A DNA stretch of 35,054 nt from Clostridia bacterium (GCA_017407205.1 JAFQXA010000027.1:1-35054), one strand, 5' to 3'. Positions 1 through 8,385 are shown, numbered from the stretch's first letter. Notes: generated from the sequence alone by a model not told the origin. Made by a program: numbers and translations.

Positions 1-498
1 TGGGAACGGGGCGTGGCAATGCCCGATACTTCGATAATGCTTGAACTGTGTGATATTCTTTGCATCAGTGTAAATGAATTATTAAGTGGGGAGAAAATCA
101 ATATGGAAAATAACAATCAAAAAAACGAACAACTTTTGCTTGATATGGCGAAAGAATTAGAGAAGAAAAACAAAACAATTTGGTCTTCTATGTGGGCAAT
201 TATGATTGTAAGTATGACGGCACTATTTGCAGGTATCTTTATTGCTGCATTCTTGATACCTGAAGGAGTGTGGCAGCTTGTCACCATTCTTGGTATTTGC
301 GTTGTGTTTTTGATACCGTGTTTCTATGCATTAAAGCTTGAGGTCAGTGTAGGTGCTTACAAGTGCAAAAATTGCGGTTACGAGATTGTGCCTACCTATT
401 CAGAAGCATTATGGGCGATGCATAGAGGAACTACCCGTCACTTAAAGTGTCCGAAATGCAACAAACGTACTTGGTGCAAAAAAGTATTGAAGAAGTAA
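1..498 (+). CDS. Partial XRE-family regulator with membrane segments and C-terminal zinc ribbon
   Basis: The reading frame is open from base 1 (WERGVAMPD...), so the start lies outside the window. The first residues match the end of an XRE/Cro helix-turn-helix domain: WERG, PD, then LCDILCISVNELLSGE, as in the usual form where this motif precedes NELLSGE. A charged linker follows, then two hydrophobic segments (about IWSSMWAIMIVSMTALFAGI and LVTILGICVVFLIPCF). The C-terminus has two CxxC pairs (CKNCGYE and CPKCNK), which look like a zinc ribbon. By family it is a DNA-binding regulator tethered to the membrane. Its target and signal cannot be read here. A strong terminator follows. The ATG at 13 is internal to the HTH domain and is not the true start. 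Confidence 0.8.
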   Translation, partial: WERGVAMPDTSIMLELCDILCISVNELLSGEKINMENNNQKNEQLLLDMAKELEKKNKTIWSSMWAIMIVSMTALFAGIFIAAFLIPEGVWQLVTILGICVVFLIPCFYALKLEVSVGAYKCKNCGYEIVPTYSEALWAMHRGTTRHLKCPKCNKRTWCKKVLKK

Positions 499-557
499 AT
501 TCCATTTTATCGAACAGTTAATCCGTTATAGAAGATATCTGGATTGTCCAATGTAAG

Positions 558-596
558 CAAAAAACACAGTACCGTTTTGAGGTGCTGTGTTTTTAA
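558..596. terminator. Bidirectional Rho-independent terminator
   Basis: The arms AAAACACAGtACC (about 561-573) and GGTgCTGTGTTTT (about 581-593) pair, with T-rich sequence on one side and A-rich sequence on the other. It can end the regulator on the plus strand and the GH20 gene on the minus strand. A second small hairpin (TCCAAGC AAA GCTTGGA, about 618-634) lies between it and the GH20 stop codon. Confidence 0.75.
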
Positions 597-660
597 ATAT
601 TAAAGGGATTTGAAGCCGCGTCCAAGCAAAGCTTGGAGAAAAATATCTCTGTGTGATGCT

Positions 661-2733
661 TTAAGCGGCCGGCTTCGCGCTGTTTGCTGCGGGTAAATCG
701 GTTTTAGCTGTGCAATCAACGTAACCGGGATAGTAACCCATGGCAGATGCTATGATTGCAAAATCTTGATATTCCAAAGAATTATTCACATCATAGTTCC
801 ACATCTTAGTGATGTTTGACCACATACGTTCAATGACGTTGTATTTTCCTGTGCTGTCTATACCGTTCCAGACCTCTGACTCCGTATTTAATGCTCCATA
901 GTCGCACCATACTAAGAAATAACCGCCGGAAATTCTTGATTCATCCACGATATTGGCATCGCCCTTTGTAGGATGCGTAAACACGGTAGGATTCCAGTTA
1001 TCGTAGATGCGATCTGCAGACGCATACTGCCATGTCCAACTTGTAGTGTCCGGATCCCTGGCATCTGCTCCTTGGGAATTGGTTGCCAAAACATAGTAGC
1101 AATAATTCTGCACACAGTTGTAAATCTTATATCCGTTATCCACAAATTTCGAGATGTCGGCAACATTATGGTTATCACCCGGCAACCACCAATACATGAT
1201 CTCAAGTTCTTTATCAAATTGCAAATTTTGATTGTACCACTTAGCTTTATAACCTTTTACCTTTGCTTCACGGTCAACAAAATCACTATACATACGAACC
1301 GCATAGCCCTTATTCTGCAAAATATCCGTGATCTCGTTTATATAATGTACGTAAGTGTCGTATTTAGAGCCGTTTTCTGTAAGATCAGAATCTCCGAGCT
1401 CTGCCGCCAGCACATTACGGGCATAGTCTTCCCAACCATCTTTTACATAAAATGCAACTTCATCACCGCAAATATTAAATTCAGTGCAACCGTACTGCTT
1501 AAAGAAATCAGCATAATCAATTAAGAGAGCCTCAAGGAAGCTGCGAGCCACAGAGTTTGTAACATCGATAACCTTGGTATAAGCTCGCTGTCCCTTATCG
1601 TCCTTGACCTGGATGTATTCCCAGCAATCGAATTCACTAAACGCGGACGTGGCACCTGTAGCAATGTCAGTAATACCGTCCTTAGAATATGTTTTGCCGT
1701 TTAAGTTGAAAGAGAAGTCCTTGTTAACCGTAGGGCAGTACAGGTCAAACTCATTTTCTCCCATTACATATGAACACCACTTATAGCGCAGATACTGGCA
1801 GTGCATAGGTGTGTCAAAAGAAGGAATAACATCAATCTGGTATTGGCTTGCTACCTCAAGGATTTCCACCATTTCCGCCGCAGTCAGATACTTATCCTTA
1901 TCCGCATAATTCCTGTATTCACCTACCAACCAGGTTGCAGCCCAGCCGCCTACAAAAGGTGTAAAATCATTTCCGTTGGCACTTGTGAAGAATTCCTCGT
2001 CCCAGATATCCAAACGCATTCCCTGATCCTCAGCGAAATGAATTTCAAATGTGTTATAGCCCATGAAAGCCATTTGACGAATCAGGTTCTTTATCCACTC
2101 GGGAGTGAAATACTTACGACCACAGTCAAGCATAAGCGTGCGTTCCGCAGCATCAGGAGAATCCTGTATCACGCATCCTTGCATGGTGGCAGAATTATTC
2201 ACGCGCATGTATTTAATGACCATGAACGCACCATACATGAGGCCGCGAGAATCTGCACCGATAATTTTGATATTGTCAGAATCCACGCTTATTTTGTAGC
2301 TCTCGGCAATACCTCCTGCGGCTTCAAAATCGATACTTAAAATAATGTCACCGCTTTGGGCAAGTGCCTCCTCTCCGTATACAATCGAAAGTGCCTGCGC
2401 GGAGGGTAACCCCTCAAGTGCAAACTGCTGGCTGACAAACTGTGCCAACTCAATTATCTCAGCACCCGGTTCCGATTCCGAAATCAAGTAAAAACGGCTG
2501 TTCTTGCCAATCGTGAACTTTCCGCTTCCTTCCGTATATGAGTCGCTTAAAAGCTGCATATCTGCGATATTTATATTTTCAACTTTTTCGTCAGGTGCTA
2601 AAGTTGCAACGGCAGTCGGACTAACTGTTTCAGTGCCGCCATTATCTATGGGCGGATATTGTCCACAACCCGTAAAAATACCGGAAAGGCACATTGTAAA
2701 GCAAATGAACAGCGATGTCAGAGCTTTGAACAT
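661..2733 (-). CDS. Secreted GH20-family glycosidase lipoprotein (beta-N-acetylhexosaminidase-like)
   Basis: The start is the ATG at 2733 (MFKALTSL), 690 aa, because GGAGGA sits 6 nt upstream. A TTG 15 nt further upstream overlaps that Shine-Dalgarno sequence and is unlikely. The N-terminus is a type II signal peptide with the lipobox IFTGC. Residues about 80-190 look like the GH20 N-terminal alpha/beta domain (GADSRGLMYGAF). The TIM-barrel begins at LMLDCGRKYFTPEWIKNLI, followed by YNTFEIHFAEDQG. The catalytic Asp-Glu pair is visible in NICGDEV (D424/E425). GH20 enzymes use substrate-assisted catalysis to release terminal N-acetylhexosamine or lacto-N-biose from glycans. Which substrate this one uses is not evident. 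It follows the thiamine operon with a gap of about 100 nt and is probably a separate unit. Confidence 0.85.
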   Translation of the reverse strand: MFKALTSLFICFTMCLSGIFTGCGQYPPIDNGGTETVSPTAVATLAPDEKVENINIADMQLLSDSYTEGSGKFTIGKNSRFYLISESEPGAEIIELAQFVSQQFALEGLPSAQALSIVYGEEALAQSGDIILSIDFEAAGGIAESYKISVDSDNIKIIGADSRGLMYGAFMVIKYMRVNNSATMQGCVIQDSPDAAERTLMLDCGRKYFTPEWIKNLIRQMAFMGYNTFEIHFAEDQGMRLDIWDEEFFTSANGNDFTPFVGGWAATWLVGEYRNYADKDKYLTAAEMVEILEVASQYQIDVIPSFDTPMHCQYLRYKWCSYVMGENEFDLYCPTVNKDFSFNLNGKTYSKDGITDIATGATSAFSEFDCWEYIQVKDDKGQRAYTKVIDVTNSVARSFLEALLIDYADFFKQYGCTEFNICGDEVAFYVKDGWEDYARNVLAAELGDSDLTENGSKYDTYVHYINEITDILQNKGYAVRMYSDFVDREAKVKGYKAKWYNQNLQFDKELEIMYWWLPGDNHNVADISKFVDNGYKIYNCVQNYCYYVLATNSQGADARDPDTTSWTWQYASADRIYDNWNPTVFTHPTKGDANIVDESRISGGYFLVWCDYGALNTESEVWNGIDSTGKYNVIERMWSNITKMWNYDVNNSLEYQDFAIIASAMGYYPGYVDCTAKTDLPAANSAKPAA

Positions 2734-2836
2734 ATTTGATTCCTCCAATTCGTTTTTATTCCCTTCAAGACGGCCTGTCTCCGCCTGCCACCTGTTTTGG
2801 AGCAGAAAAGATTCAAAGCCACGCTTTCATTTTATT

Positions 2837-3583
2837 TTACCTTGCTTTTTTCAAGAGCGCAAGTATCTCTCTCTTATAGCTTAAAAACTCAGGCGTAAAG
2901 TTAAATTCTTCGCTCCTCGGTCTTTTTTCTTTGATTACTATTTCACCTATAATTTCGCCCGGCGAGTTTGAGAGAAGGTAAATCCTGTCAGAAAGTAAAA
3001 TTGCCTCGTCAATATCGTGGGTGATGAATAAAGTTGATAGTTTAATTTTCTCCATCACACCCAAATACCATTTATGCATCGAGTTCTTTGTCAGCGTGTC
3101 AAGGGCGGAAAAAGGCTCGTCCAGGAGGGCGACATCTTGGGAAAACATATATGTACGCAATAGTGCTGCTCGCTGTCGCATACCGCCTGAAAGTTCAGCG
3201 GGATAATTTTTTTGTGTTCCGTTCAAGCCAAAGGCCGCAAACAACTCCGATGCTTTTTTGCGTGCTTCTTTTTTCTTCATGCCTTTTAACAAGAGCGGAA
3301 TGGCGACATTGTCTTCAACCGTTTTATATGGCAGGAGCAAGTCTTTCTGCAGCATATAGCTTACGTGTCCCGACTCATTTGTGATATCTTTATCATCGAG
3401 CAAAACCTCGCCTTTGTCAGGTGATAACAGCCCTGAAATTATGTTAAAAAGAGTACTTTTACCGCCACCGCTTACACCGAGCAGTGAGACAAGCTCGCCT
3501 TGTCTGAGGCTTATCGAAACATCTTTTAAAACGAGCTTATCATCAAAGCTTTTGCTTATATTTTTAACTTCTAACTTGTTCAT
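2837..3583 (-). CDS. thiZ: ABC transporter ATPase of a thiamine-precursor (HMP) importer, ThiZ-like
   Basis: 248 aa from the ATG at 3583 (MNKLEVKN), which begins one base after the stop of the binding-protein gene. A longer frame reaching 3688 would run into that gene. ABC landmarks are all present: Walker A GVSGGGKST (36-44), Q-loop Q79, signature LSGGMRQR (131-138), Walker B VALLDEP (151-157) and H-loop His189. It resembles the NitT/TauT/ThiZ group that energises import of nitrate, taurine or pyrimidine precursors. The TPP riboswitch, the ThiY-like binding protein and the thiamine-binding protein in the same operon point to hydroxymethylpyrimidine or a related thiamine precursor as substrate. 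It is the last gene of the operon. Confidence 0.85.
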   Translation of the reverse strand: MNKLEVKNISKSFDDKLVLKDVSISLRQGELVSLLGVSGGGKSTLFNIISGLLSPDKGEVLLDDKDITNESGHVSYMLQKDLLLPYKTVEDNVAIPLLLKGMKKKEARKKASELFAAFGLNGTQKNYPAELSGGMRQRAALLRTYMFSQDVALLDEPFSALDTLTKNSMHKWYLGVMEKIKLSTLFITHDIDEAILLSDRIYLLSNSPGEIIGEIVIKEKRPRSEEFNFTPEFLSYKREILALLKKAR

Positions 3584-3584
3584 G

Positions 3585-4568
3585 TCAATTCGGGAGATAT
3601 TCGTTGGTAAAACCGTAATAGGGGTCAATTTTATCTTCGAGCAAGTTGTTTTCGTTAAGCCACTTAAAGAACGAAGCCCATCTTTCATTATCGAACTCGC
3701 CCCAACGCTTTGCGTCAGCTATGTATTCCTTTGACAAGTATTCCTGACTCCTGTATACAAGCTCACTGTTTGATTTGAGCTCGGGTGCAGCCTCCATAAG
3801 AATGTCAGCAGCCTCTTTCGGATTTTCTGCTGCATAGGTATACCCCTTTGAAAGTGCCGTCAGGAACGCCTTTGCAGTTTCGCTATTTTCCTTCAGCCAA
3901 TCGTTATTGCCTATGATAACAGGCGTATAGTAATCAAACACCGGATTTATGTCAGCAAACTCGAAGTAATCGATATCAAGTCCTGCTACCTCACAGGCTA
4001 TACCTGCCCAACCGTAGAAAATCCATATAGCATCAACAGCTTTACTTTGCAATGCCGATACTTCATCGGTAACGGTGGACGGAATAAGCTCAACTAAATC
4101 AAAGTTACCGCCGTCTTTTTTCATTACATCTTTTATTGTTTCTTTTTCCACATCCATATCCCAGGTTGCATACTTCTTGCCCTCAAGTCCTTTGGGAGTG
4201 TCCATCCCTTCGCCTGCACGCGAAACTATGCCCGAAGTATTGTGCTGGACTACTGCGGCAACTGCAGTGACAGGCAACACATCTTCCCCTGCAAACGCAG
4301 GAGCGAGCGAATCCTGGAACGACACACAAAACTGTGCTTTGCCCGAAGCTACAAGTGCCGTTGCCCCGCCTTCAGACGGCTGAACTATCTCAACATTCAG
4401 TCCGACCTCTTTAAAATATCCATTTGCCTCGGCTGCAAATATGCCTGTATGGTTTGTATTCGGTGTCCAATCAAGAAGAATCGTTATGGTATCATCTTCT
4501 GTATTTTCACAGCCTATTAAAGTGAATATGAGCATGAAGCTCAACAATAAACAAATCAATCTTTTCAT
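3585..4568 (-). CDS. thiY: ABC transporter substrate-binding lipoprotein, ThiY/NMT1-like (HMP or thiamine precursor)
   Basis: 327 aa with a lipoprotein signal peptide and lipobox LIGC (Cys20). The mature protein starts with LLDWTPNTNHTGIFAAEANGYFKEVGL, typical of the NMT1/THI5-like family (ThiY), which binds formyl-aminopyrimidine or HMP. Residues PSEGGATALVASGKAQF continue that pattern. Its start overlaps the permease stop by 4 nt (ATGA), and the ATPase begins one base after its own stop, so translation is probably coupled. The TPP riboswitch upstream supports a thiamine-related ligand over sulfonate or nitrate. The exact ligand remains an inference. Confidence 0.85.
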   Translation of the reverse strand: MKRLICLLLSFMLIFTLIGCENTEDDTITILLDWTPNTNHTGIFAAEANGYFKEVGLNVEIVQPSEGGATALVASGKAQFCVSFQDSLAPAFAGEDVLPVTAVAAVVQHNTSGIVSRAGEGMDTPKGLEGKKYATWDMDVEKETIKDVMKKDGGNFDLVELIPSTVTDEVSALQSKAVDAIWIFYGWAGIACEVAGLDIDYFEFADINPVFDYYTPVIIGNNDWLKENSETAKAFLTALSKGYTYAAENPKEAADILMEAAPELKSNSELVYRSQEYLSKEYIADAKRWGEFDNERWASFFKWLNENNLLEDKIDPYYGFTNEYLPN

Positions 4569-5332
4569 ATTTTTCTCCTATTCTTTTTATTCAAATGCCT
4601 ATACGGCATACATTTTTTCTCTGCAAATTCCACAAGCACCATAAGTCCCAACGAAATTGCAGAAATCAGGAATATCACGGCAAACATCTTGTCAAATGCA
4701 AAGGCTTTTTTTACTCTTGTCATATAAACACCCAAGCCGGCGAAGCCTCCGAGCCATTCGCTTATAACTGCTCCTACAACGCTGTAAGCAGCAGCAATTC
4801 TCAAGCCTGAAAATAATTGTGGGAGAGCTGTCGGAAATTTGATATGACAAAAAATCCTGAATCTGTTTGCACCCATTGACCGCAACAAACCTATTGCATC
4901 CTTATCCGCACTTTTGAAGCCATCAAGCAAGCCTACAGCTACAGGGAAAAATGTTGAAATTACAATCAAAACAATCTTGGGCGTCATCTCATAACCAAAC
5001 CACAATACGAGAAGCGGTGCAATGGCGACGGACGGAACAGTTTGAGTAATTACAAGCAACGGATAAAAAGCCTTATATACAGTATCAAAGGCATCCATAA
5101 TCACAGCTATCAAAAACCCAACACTTACACCCAAAACCAAGCCGATAAATGCTTCTTGCAGAGTGATGGCCGAATTTTGAAGCAACAAAGGGAAATCACT
5201 CACAAAAGCTTCAACTACCGCTATCGGCGATGGCAGCATATATTGGGGTATTACTCCTGTTGAGCAGACAAGCTGCCATATGAATAACAGCCCTATAACT
5301 GCAATAATTGACGGAATACTACGCTTCAGCAT
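4565..5332 (-). CDS. thiX: ABC transporter permease of the thiamine-precursor importer, ThiX-like
   Basis: 255 aa with about six hydrophobic segments. The binding-protein-dependent permease (EAA) loop is visible in LLRSMGANRFRIFCHIKFPTAL, which docks the ATPase. It belongs to the NitT/TauT/SsuC-like permeases. The gene starts inside the end of the thiamine-binding gene (14-nt overlap) and ends with a 4-nt overlap into the binding-protein gene, so the four genes are one transcription unit. It forms the membrane channel for the substrate captured by the downstream lipoprotein. Confidence 0.85.
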   Translation of the reverse strand: MLKRSIPSIIAVIGLLFIWQLVCSTGVIPQYMLPSPIAVVEAFVSDFPLLLQNSAITLQEAFIGLVLGVSVGFLIAVIMDAFDTVYKAFYPLLVITQTVPSVAIAPLLVLWFGYEMTPKIVLIVISTFFPVAVGLLDGFKSADKDAIGLLRSMGANRFRIFCHIKFPTALPQLFSGLRIAAAYSVVGAVISEWLGGFAGLGVYMTRVKKAFAFDKMFAVIFLISAISLGLMVLVEFAEKKCMPYRHLNKKNRRKI

Positions 5333-5636
5333 GTTTTGAAATCTTCTTGTCGATGCTGAGTATCTCGCCGTCGGGACGGTAAACTATCTTAACATAAGCA
5401 GAAACTCTTTCTGCACCTGCTCTTATTGCAACATGCTGACATTCTTTTACAATGTCCATAAGCTCATTGTAATCTTCGCCCTCAATAGTGGTTTCAAAGG
5501 GTCCGACATGGCATTTTAAGCCCTTGCTTTTAATAAATGCGATAACTTCGTCCACAATACGGATAAGGTCATCTTGATTTTTTGCCGAGGGAAGTACCTG
5601 GATTGCAACACTTGCTTTGGGATTTTGAGTTTTCAT
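5319..5636 (-). CDS. Thiamine-binding protein of the MTH1187/YkoF-like family
   Basis: 105 aa from the ATG at 5636 (MKTQNPKASVAIQVLP), with GGAGGA 6 nt upstream. A start further upstream would run into the riboswitch terminator. The fold signature is short and ferredoxin-like: AIQVLPSAKNQDDLIRIVDEVI, then GLKCHVGPFETTIEGEDYNELMDIVKECQ. This matches Pfam Thiamine_BP (formerly DUF77), members of which bind thiamine in the cytoplasm. It is the first gene after the TPP riboswitch and overlaps the permease start. A role as intracellular carrier or sensor of the imported pyrimidine or thiamine is likely but unproven. Confidence 0.8.
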   Translation of the reverse strand: MKTQNPKASVAIQVLPSAKNQDDLIRIVDEVIAFIKSKGLKCHVGPFETTIEGEDYNELMDIVKECQHVAIRAGAERVSAYVKIVYRPDGEILSIDKKISKHAEA

Positions 5637-5661
5637 AATTTTTCCTCCAAATTGTTTTTGC

Positions 5662-5706
5662 AAAACAAAAACAGGAGACAACCTGTGACGAAAAGGTGTC
5701 TCCTGT
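5662..5706 (-). terminator. TPP-riboswitch expression-platform terminator
   Basis: Read on the minus strand, ACAGGAGACA and TGTCTCCTGT arms (5697-5706 and 5671-5680, extended by a few more pairs) enclose a short loop and are followed by TTTTTGTTTT. It lies between the TPP aptamer and the first gene, so premature termination on TPP binding is the likely mode of control. Confidence 0.85.
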
Positions 5707-5725
5707 AAAAAATCTCCCGGGTATG

Positions 5726-5810
5726 ACTTCCTACGGCGGCATTATCCGCATCAGGTTGAAGGGTCGAAGTTTAGCTACTTCCTCTCAGCCTGCCATTGCA
5801 AGCTCCCCTG
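5726..5810 (-). ncRNA. TPP riboswitch (Thi-box)
   Basis: On the minus strand the conserved segments occur in order: GGGGAGC near the 5' end, GGCTGAGAGG, then CCCTTCAACCTGAT, then GGATAATGCC followed by CGTAGGAAG. These are the diagnostic parts of the TPP aptamer. It is followed by a terminator hairpin and the thiamine-uptake genes, which is the standard arrangement. Thiamine pyrophosphate should switch the operon off. Confidence 0.95.
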
Positions 5811-5830
5811 TATTTATTTTGTTGGGTTGT

Positions 5831-5859
5831 ATTATACACCCACCTTTTTTAAAATGCAA
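5831..5859 (-). promoter_or_regulatory. SigmaA-type promoter of the thiamine operon
   Basis: On the minus strand, TTGCAT (5854-5859), a 17-nt spacer and a perfect TATAAT (5831-5836). The expected start is about 7 nt downstream, just before the TPP aptamer. The promoter lies directly after the end of the M56 protease gene. Confidence 0.8.
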
Positions 5860-5862
5860 GTA

Positions 5863-7899
5863 CTATTCCTGATAAACATACACAGCCATATAATCCGACA
5901 AGCGAATGTCGTGTACTGCTATCATGGTGAGCCAGCCCTCCATCGCTGTGTCGCCCATTTCTCCTCCTACCCTCTGCACCGTTGTTTCAAAAAGTTCGCT
6001 TCCAATTGTGCGCGCACGGGATACAACAAAGCGTGTCGAAGTAGTAGGTGCTGTTGTGTATGCACAAATAAGCGTGTTACCGGCTTTAAAAAACTCTTCG
6101 TCATACTCGCGGATAGCCTCATTTAACGAGACCGTATCCTCATACCTCAAGTCAAAATTAAAAACATTTTTGGCTGACTGTATAAACTCATCAAGCTCGC
6201 TCTTGCTCCTTATTGCAACATACGGTAAATACATTCTTGAGCTAAATGAAAAATACTGCTTTTTCTCCGTTACAGACCACATGAAGTGCTGTATATCCTC
6301 AGAATAGCCGACTGCACAGCTTTGAAAGCTAAATGACTTGTTTACTGCAACGACATTATCCTTGTGTTCGTTTATATATGCTTCTACATCCCCCATGCGG
6401 ATATCTACAAAGGTATCGGTAGCATCGGATGCGCTGAGGTATATATACATGGGATCAACATTTGTATATCCGCCACCTATTGACAGCGTAAACATCTCGT
6501 CTATTTTATATTGCCTTATATAAAGTCCAGAGCCTGTTTCTATGTATTGAAAATCTTCAAAGTCTGCCCACGAAAGTGCTTTGCCACGCTTTGAAAGTTC
6601 GATTACATCAGCAAGTGTAAGCTTTGCTTTTGTGTACTTTTCAATCACGCCTTTTATGACTTCGGGATTTAAAATCTTATAGCTTAACGAGGGCTTCACT
6701 CCGTTATCAATCCATACTACGCTCAATTCCTGGTTGAAGTTTATGGTCTTTTCGCTTCCGTCATCTTTGCTCAAAATTATCTGTATATCCTTTGCCCTGC
6801 CCTCGCTCCTGTCTTTTATAATTGCAGACTTTGCTATTTCGACTTTCATGAGGCTATCTATAACTTCGTCAGTATCTGCAAGTTCTCCGCACACAAAAAC
6901 ATCACGGACATTATCAAACAATGTAATATAAGTTCCTGCATCATTTATTTCATAAAGCTTCATGCCTTTGGGATTTGTCAAAAAGCATAATGCAAAAACA
7001 GCACACAGGACGAGCGATACAACAACAATCCACAATGCAGGCTTTTTATATGAGAGTACATTCTTCACCCTGCTCTTTATGCTCGTTTCGCCAAACGCAA
7101 GCGGACAAACCTTAACCTTTTTCGAGGGTGCTTTGCATAATAAAAGTGCTTCCGAATAATTTGCGCGCTCATCATTTTCAAGCGTTTTTATGACACGCTC
7201 ATCGCAGGCAAACTCGATATCTTTGCAAAAGAGTATATATGCTATCCAGATCAAAGGATTAAACCAATGCAAGGCTAGCAACAAAAATGCAATCGGTTTT
7301 ACTATGTTATCCCCGTGTTTTATATGTGCCCTTTCATGCATAAGCACATAGTTTTTACATTCATCATTTATATTGAACGGCAAATATACTGTCGGCTTGA
7401 ATATTCCAAGTACAAACGGCGAGTCTATGTTTTCGCTCATATAAATGCCTTTTTCTGATATTACCGCGGTATTTACACGCTTTGAAAGCCTCAGAAAGCT
7501 CACAAGTGCATATACGAGCATAACAGCAATACCGATTGCCCAGACCGCCGATATAATCGCAACATAAACCTGCAAGGGGTTAACGCTTGCACCGATTTGG
7601 GGCGCCAAGCTTTCGCCAATAACGGGATTTACCACATGATTTAAAGCAGGAATACCGCTATGAACTTGCGGAGTGTGCGAATAGACTATGTCGGGGCTTA
7701 TAACCTCTGCACTCGGAATTAAGCTGAATATACTTTCTATTGAAAACGGCAACGCCAGGCGAATGCCGAGCACTGCCCAAAGCACGAATGTTATGCGCCT
7801 TGAACGCCTTAAAAAGAAAAGCCTCAATAAGAATACAGCCAACGCCACATATGATGCCGATAAGCTCATATTGAGAATACTCAAAAATAATTCGCCCAT
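5863..7899 (-). CDS. BlaR1/MecR1-like M56 family membrane metallopeptidase with a non-penicillin-binding C-terminal region
   Basis: 678 aa. The N-terminal half has several membrane helices and an M56 zinc-protease domain: HERAH (188-192) is the HExxH motif, and the downstream KDIEFACDERV is also typical of BlaR1/MecR1. After another membrane helix near residue 295 (LWIVVVSLVLCAVFALCFL) comes a long extracytoplasmic part of about 370 aa. I see no SxxK/KTG transpeptidase signature there, so it is probably not a beta-lactam sensor. It may sense another envelope signal. By family the protease inactivates its cognate repressor, here the BlaI-like gene immediately upstream. The two genes are adjacent without a gap, with AAAGGGGC upstream of the ATG inside the end of the repressor gene. 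Confidence 0.85.
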   Translation of the reverse strand: MGELFLSILNMSLSASYVALAVFLLRLFFLRRSRRITFVLWAVLGIRLALPFSIESIFSLIPSAEVISPDIVYSHTPQVHSGIPALNHVVNPVIGESLAPQIGASVNPLQVYVAIISAVWAIGIAVMLVYALVSFLRLSKRVNTAVISEKGIYMSENIDSPFVLGIFKPTVYLPFNINDECKNYVLMHERAHIKHGDNIVKPIAFLLLALHWFNPLIWIAYILFCKDIEFACDERVIKTLENDERANYSEALLLCKAPSKKVKVCPLAFGETSIKSRVKNVLSYKKPALWIVVVSLVLCAVFALCFLTNPKGMKLYEINDAGTYITLFDNVRDVFVCGELADTDEVIDSLMKVEIAKSAIIKDRSEGRAKDIQIILSKDDGSEKTINFNQELSVVWIDNGVKPSLSYKILNPEVIKGVIEKYTKAKLTLADVIELSKRGKALSWADFEDFQYIETGSGLYIRQYKIDEMFTLSIGGGYTNVDPMYIYLSASDATDTFVDIRMGDVEAYINEHKDNVVAVNKSFSFQSCAVGYSEDIQHFMWSVTEKKQYFSFSSRMYLPYVAIRSKSELDEFIQSAKNVFNFDLRYEDTVSLNEAIREYDEEFFKAGNTLICAYTTAPTTSTRFVVSRARTIGSELFETTVQRVGGEMGDTAMEGWLTMIAVHDIRLSDYMAVYVYQE

Positions 7900-8265
7900 T
7901 TAAAGCCCCTTTCTGTACTCATCAATAAGTTTCTGTACTTCGTCTATTTCACGCTCACTCATTTTGCGATTCTTCGTAAACGCTGCGACAAACGACGGGA
8001 ACGAGCCTTCAAACTTTTTATTCACAAGCTCGTCTATTTCGCTTGCCTGCACCTCATCCTTTGATATGAGCGAGGTTACAACTGTGTTCTCATTCTTTAA
8101 AACGCCACGTTCGGAGAGCCTTTTTATAACAGTGTATGTCGTTGTGGGTTTCCAGCCTAAATGCTCCTTACATAGTCTTACAAGCTCGCTGCTCTTTATC
8201 GGCTCATTTTCCCAAAGCAACAGGCAAAACCTATATTCACTTTCAAATATTTTAGGTGTATCCAT
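7900..8265 (-). CDS. BlaI/MecI/CopY-family transcriptional repressor
   Basis: 121 aa. The N-terminus has a winged-helix domain (SEYRFCLLLWENEPIKSSELVRLC, then WKPTTTYTVIKRLSERGVL), the signature of the BlaI/MecI (penicillinase repressor) family. The C-terminal half is the dimerisation region that the partner protease usually cleaves or destabilises. A ribosome binding site (AAGGAGG) precedes the ATG. The gene is first in a two-gene operon with the M56 protease. Two identical palindromes lie on its promoter, so it most likely represses its own operon. Other targets are not visible in the window. Confidence 0.9.
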   Translation of the reverse strand: MDTPKIFESEYRFCLLLWENEPIKSSELVRLCKEHLGWKPTTTYTVIKRLSERGVLKNENTVVTSLISKDEVQASEIDELVNKKFEGSFPSFVAAFTKNRKMSEREIDEVQKLIDEYRKGL

Positions 8266-8282
8266 AAAGTCCTCCTTTTCCT

Positions 8283-8334
8283 CTAACGCATTAGAGTGTA
8301 TACTTAGTCTAACGCATTAGAGTGCATTTGTCAA
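8283..8334 (-). promoter_or_regulatory. blaI-type promoter with two tandem 16-bp operators
   Basis: On the minus strand the promoter is TTGACA (8329-8334), a 17-nt spacer and TAGACT (8306-8311). The plus-strand sequence CTAACGCATTAGAGTG occurs twice exactly, at 8283-8298 and 8309-8324, 26 nt apart. Each copy contains CTAA-CGCA-TTAG, and the 8283 copy extends to arms CTCTAA/TTAGAG. One copy covers the spacer and part of the -10; the other covers the start-site region. This is the expected geometry for autorepression by the BlaI-like protein. The sequence differs from the classical TACA/TGTA operator. Confidence 0.8.
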
Positions 8335-8369
8335 CAAAAAAATACCACACCGCATTATGCGATGTGGTA
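8335..8369 (-). terminator. Rho-independent terminator
   Basis: On the minus strand the hairpin TACCACATCGCAT / ATGCGGTGTGGTA (8343-8369, one wobble pair) is followed by a run of T. It ends the 8386-10322 gene cluster, directly against the -35 box of the repressor operon. Confidence 0.85.
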
Positions 8370-8385
8370 CTTGTAAAGCTTTTGA

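Noticed and set aside
618..634. Shared hairpin sequence CCAAGCAAAGCTT at about 619 and at 32856 as a dispersed repeat
   Set aside because: The match is only 13 bases within small terminator-like stems and flanks do not match, so chance or common hairpin design is more likely.
973..1524. 183-codon plus-strand frame inside the GH20 gene
   Set aside because: It lies entirely within the confident minus-strand GH20 coding region, has no ribosome site and encodes a composition unlike a real protein.
1801..2340. 179-codon plus-strand frame inside the GH20 gene
   Set aside because: Antisense shadow of conserved GH20 sequence; no start signal or recognisable domain.
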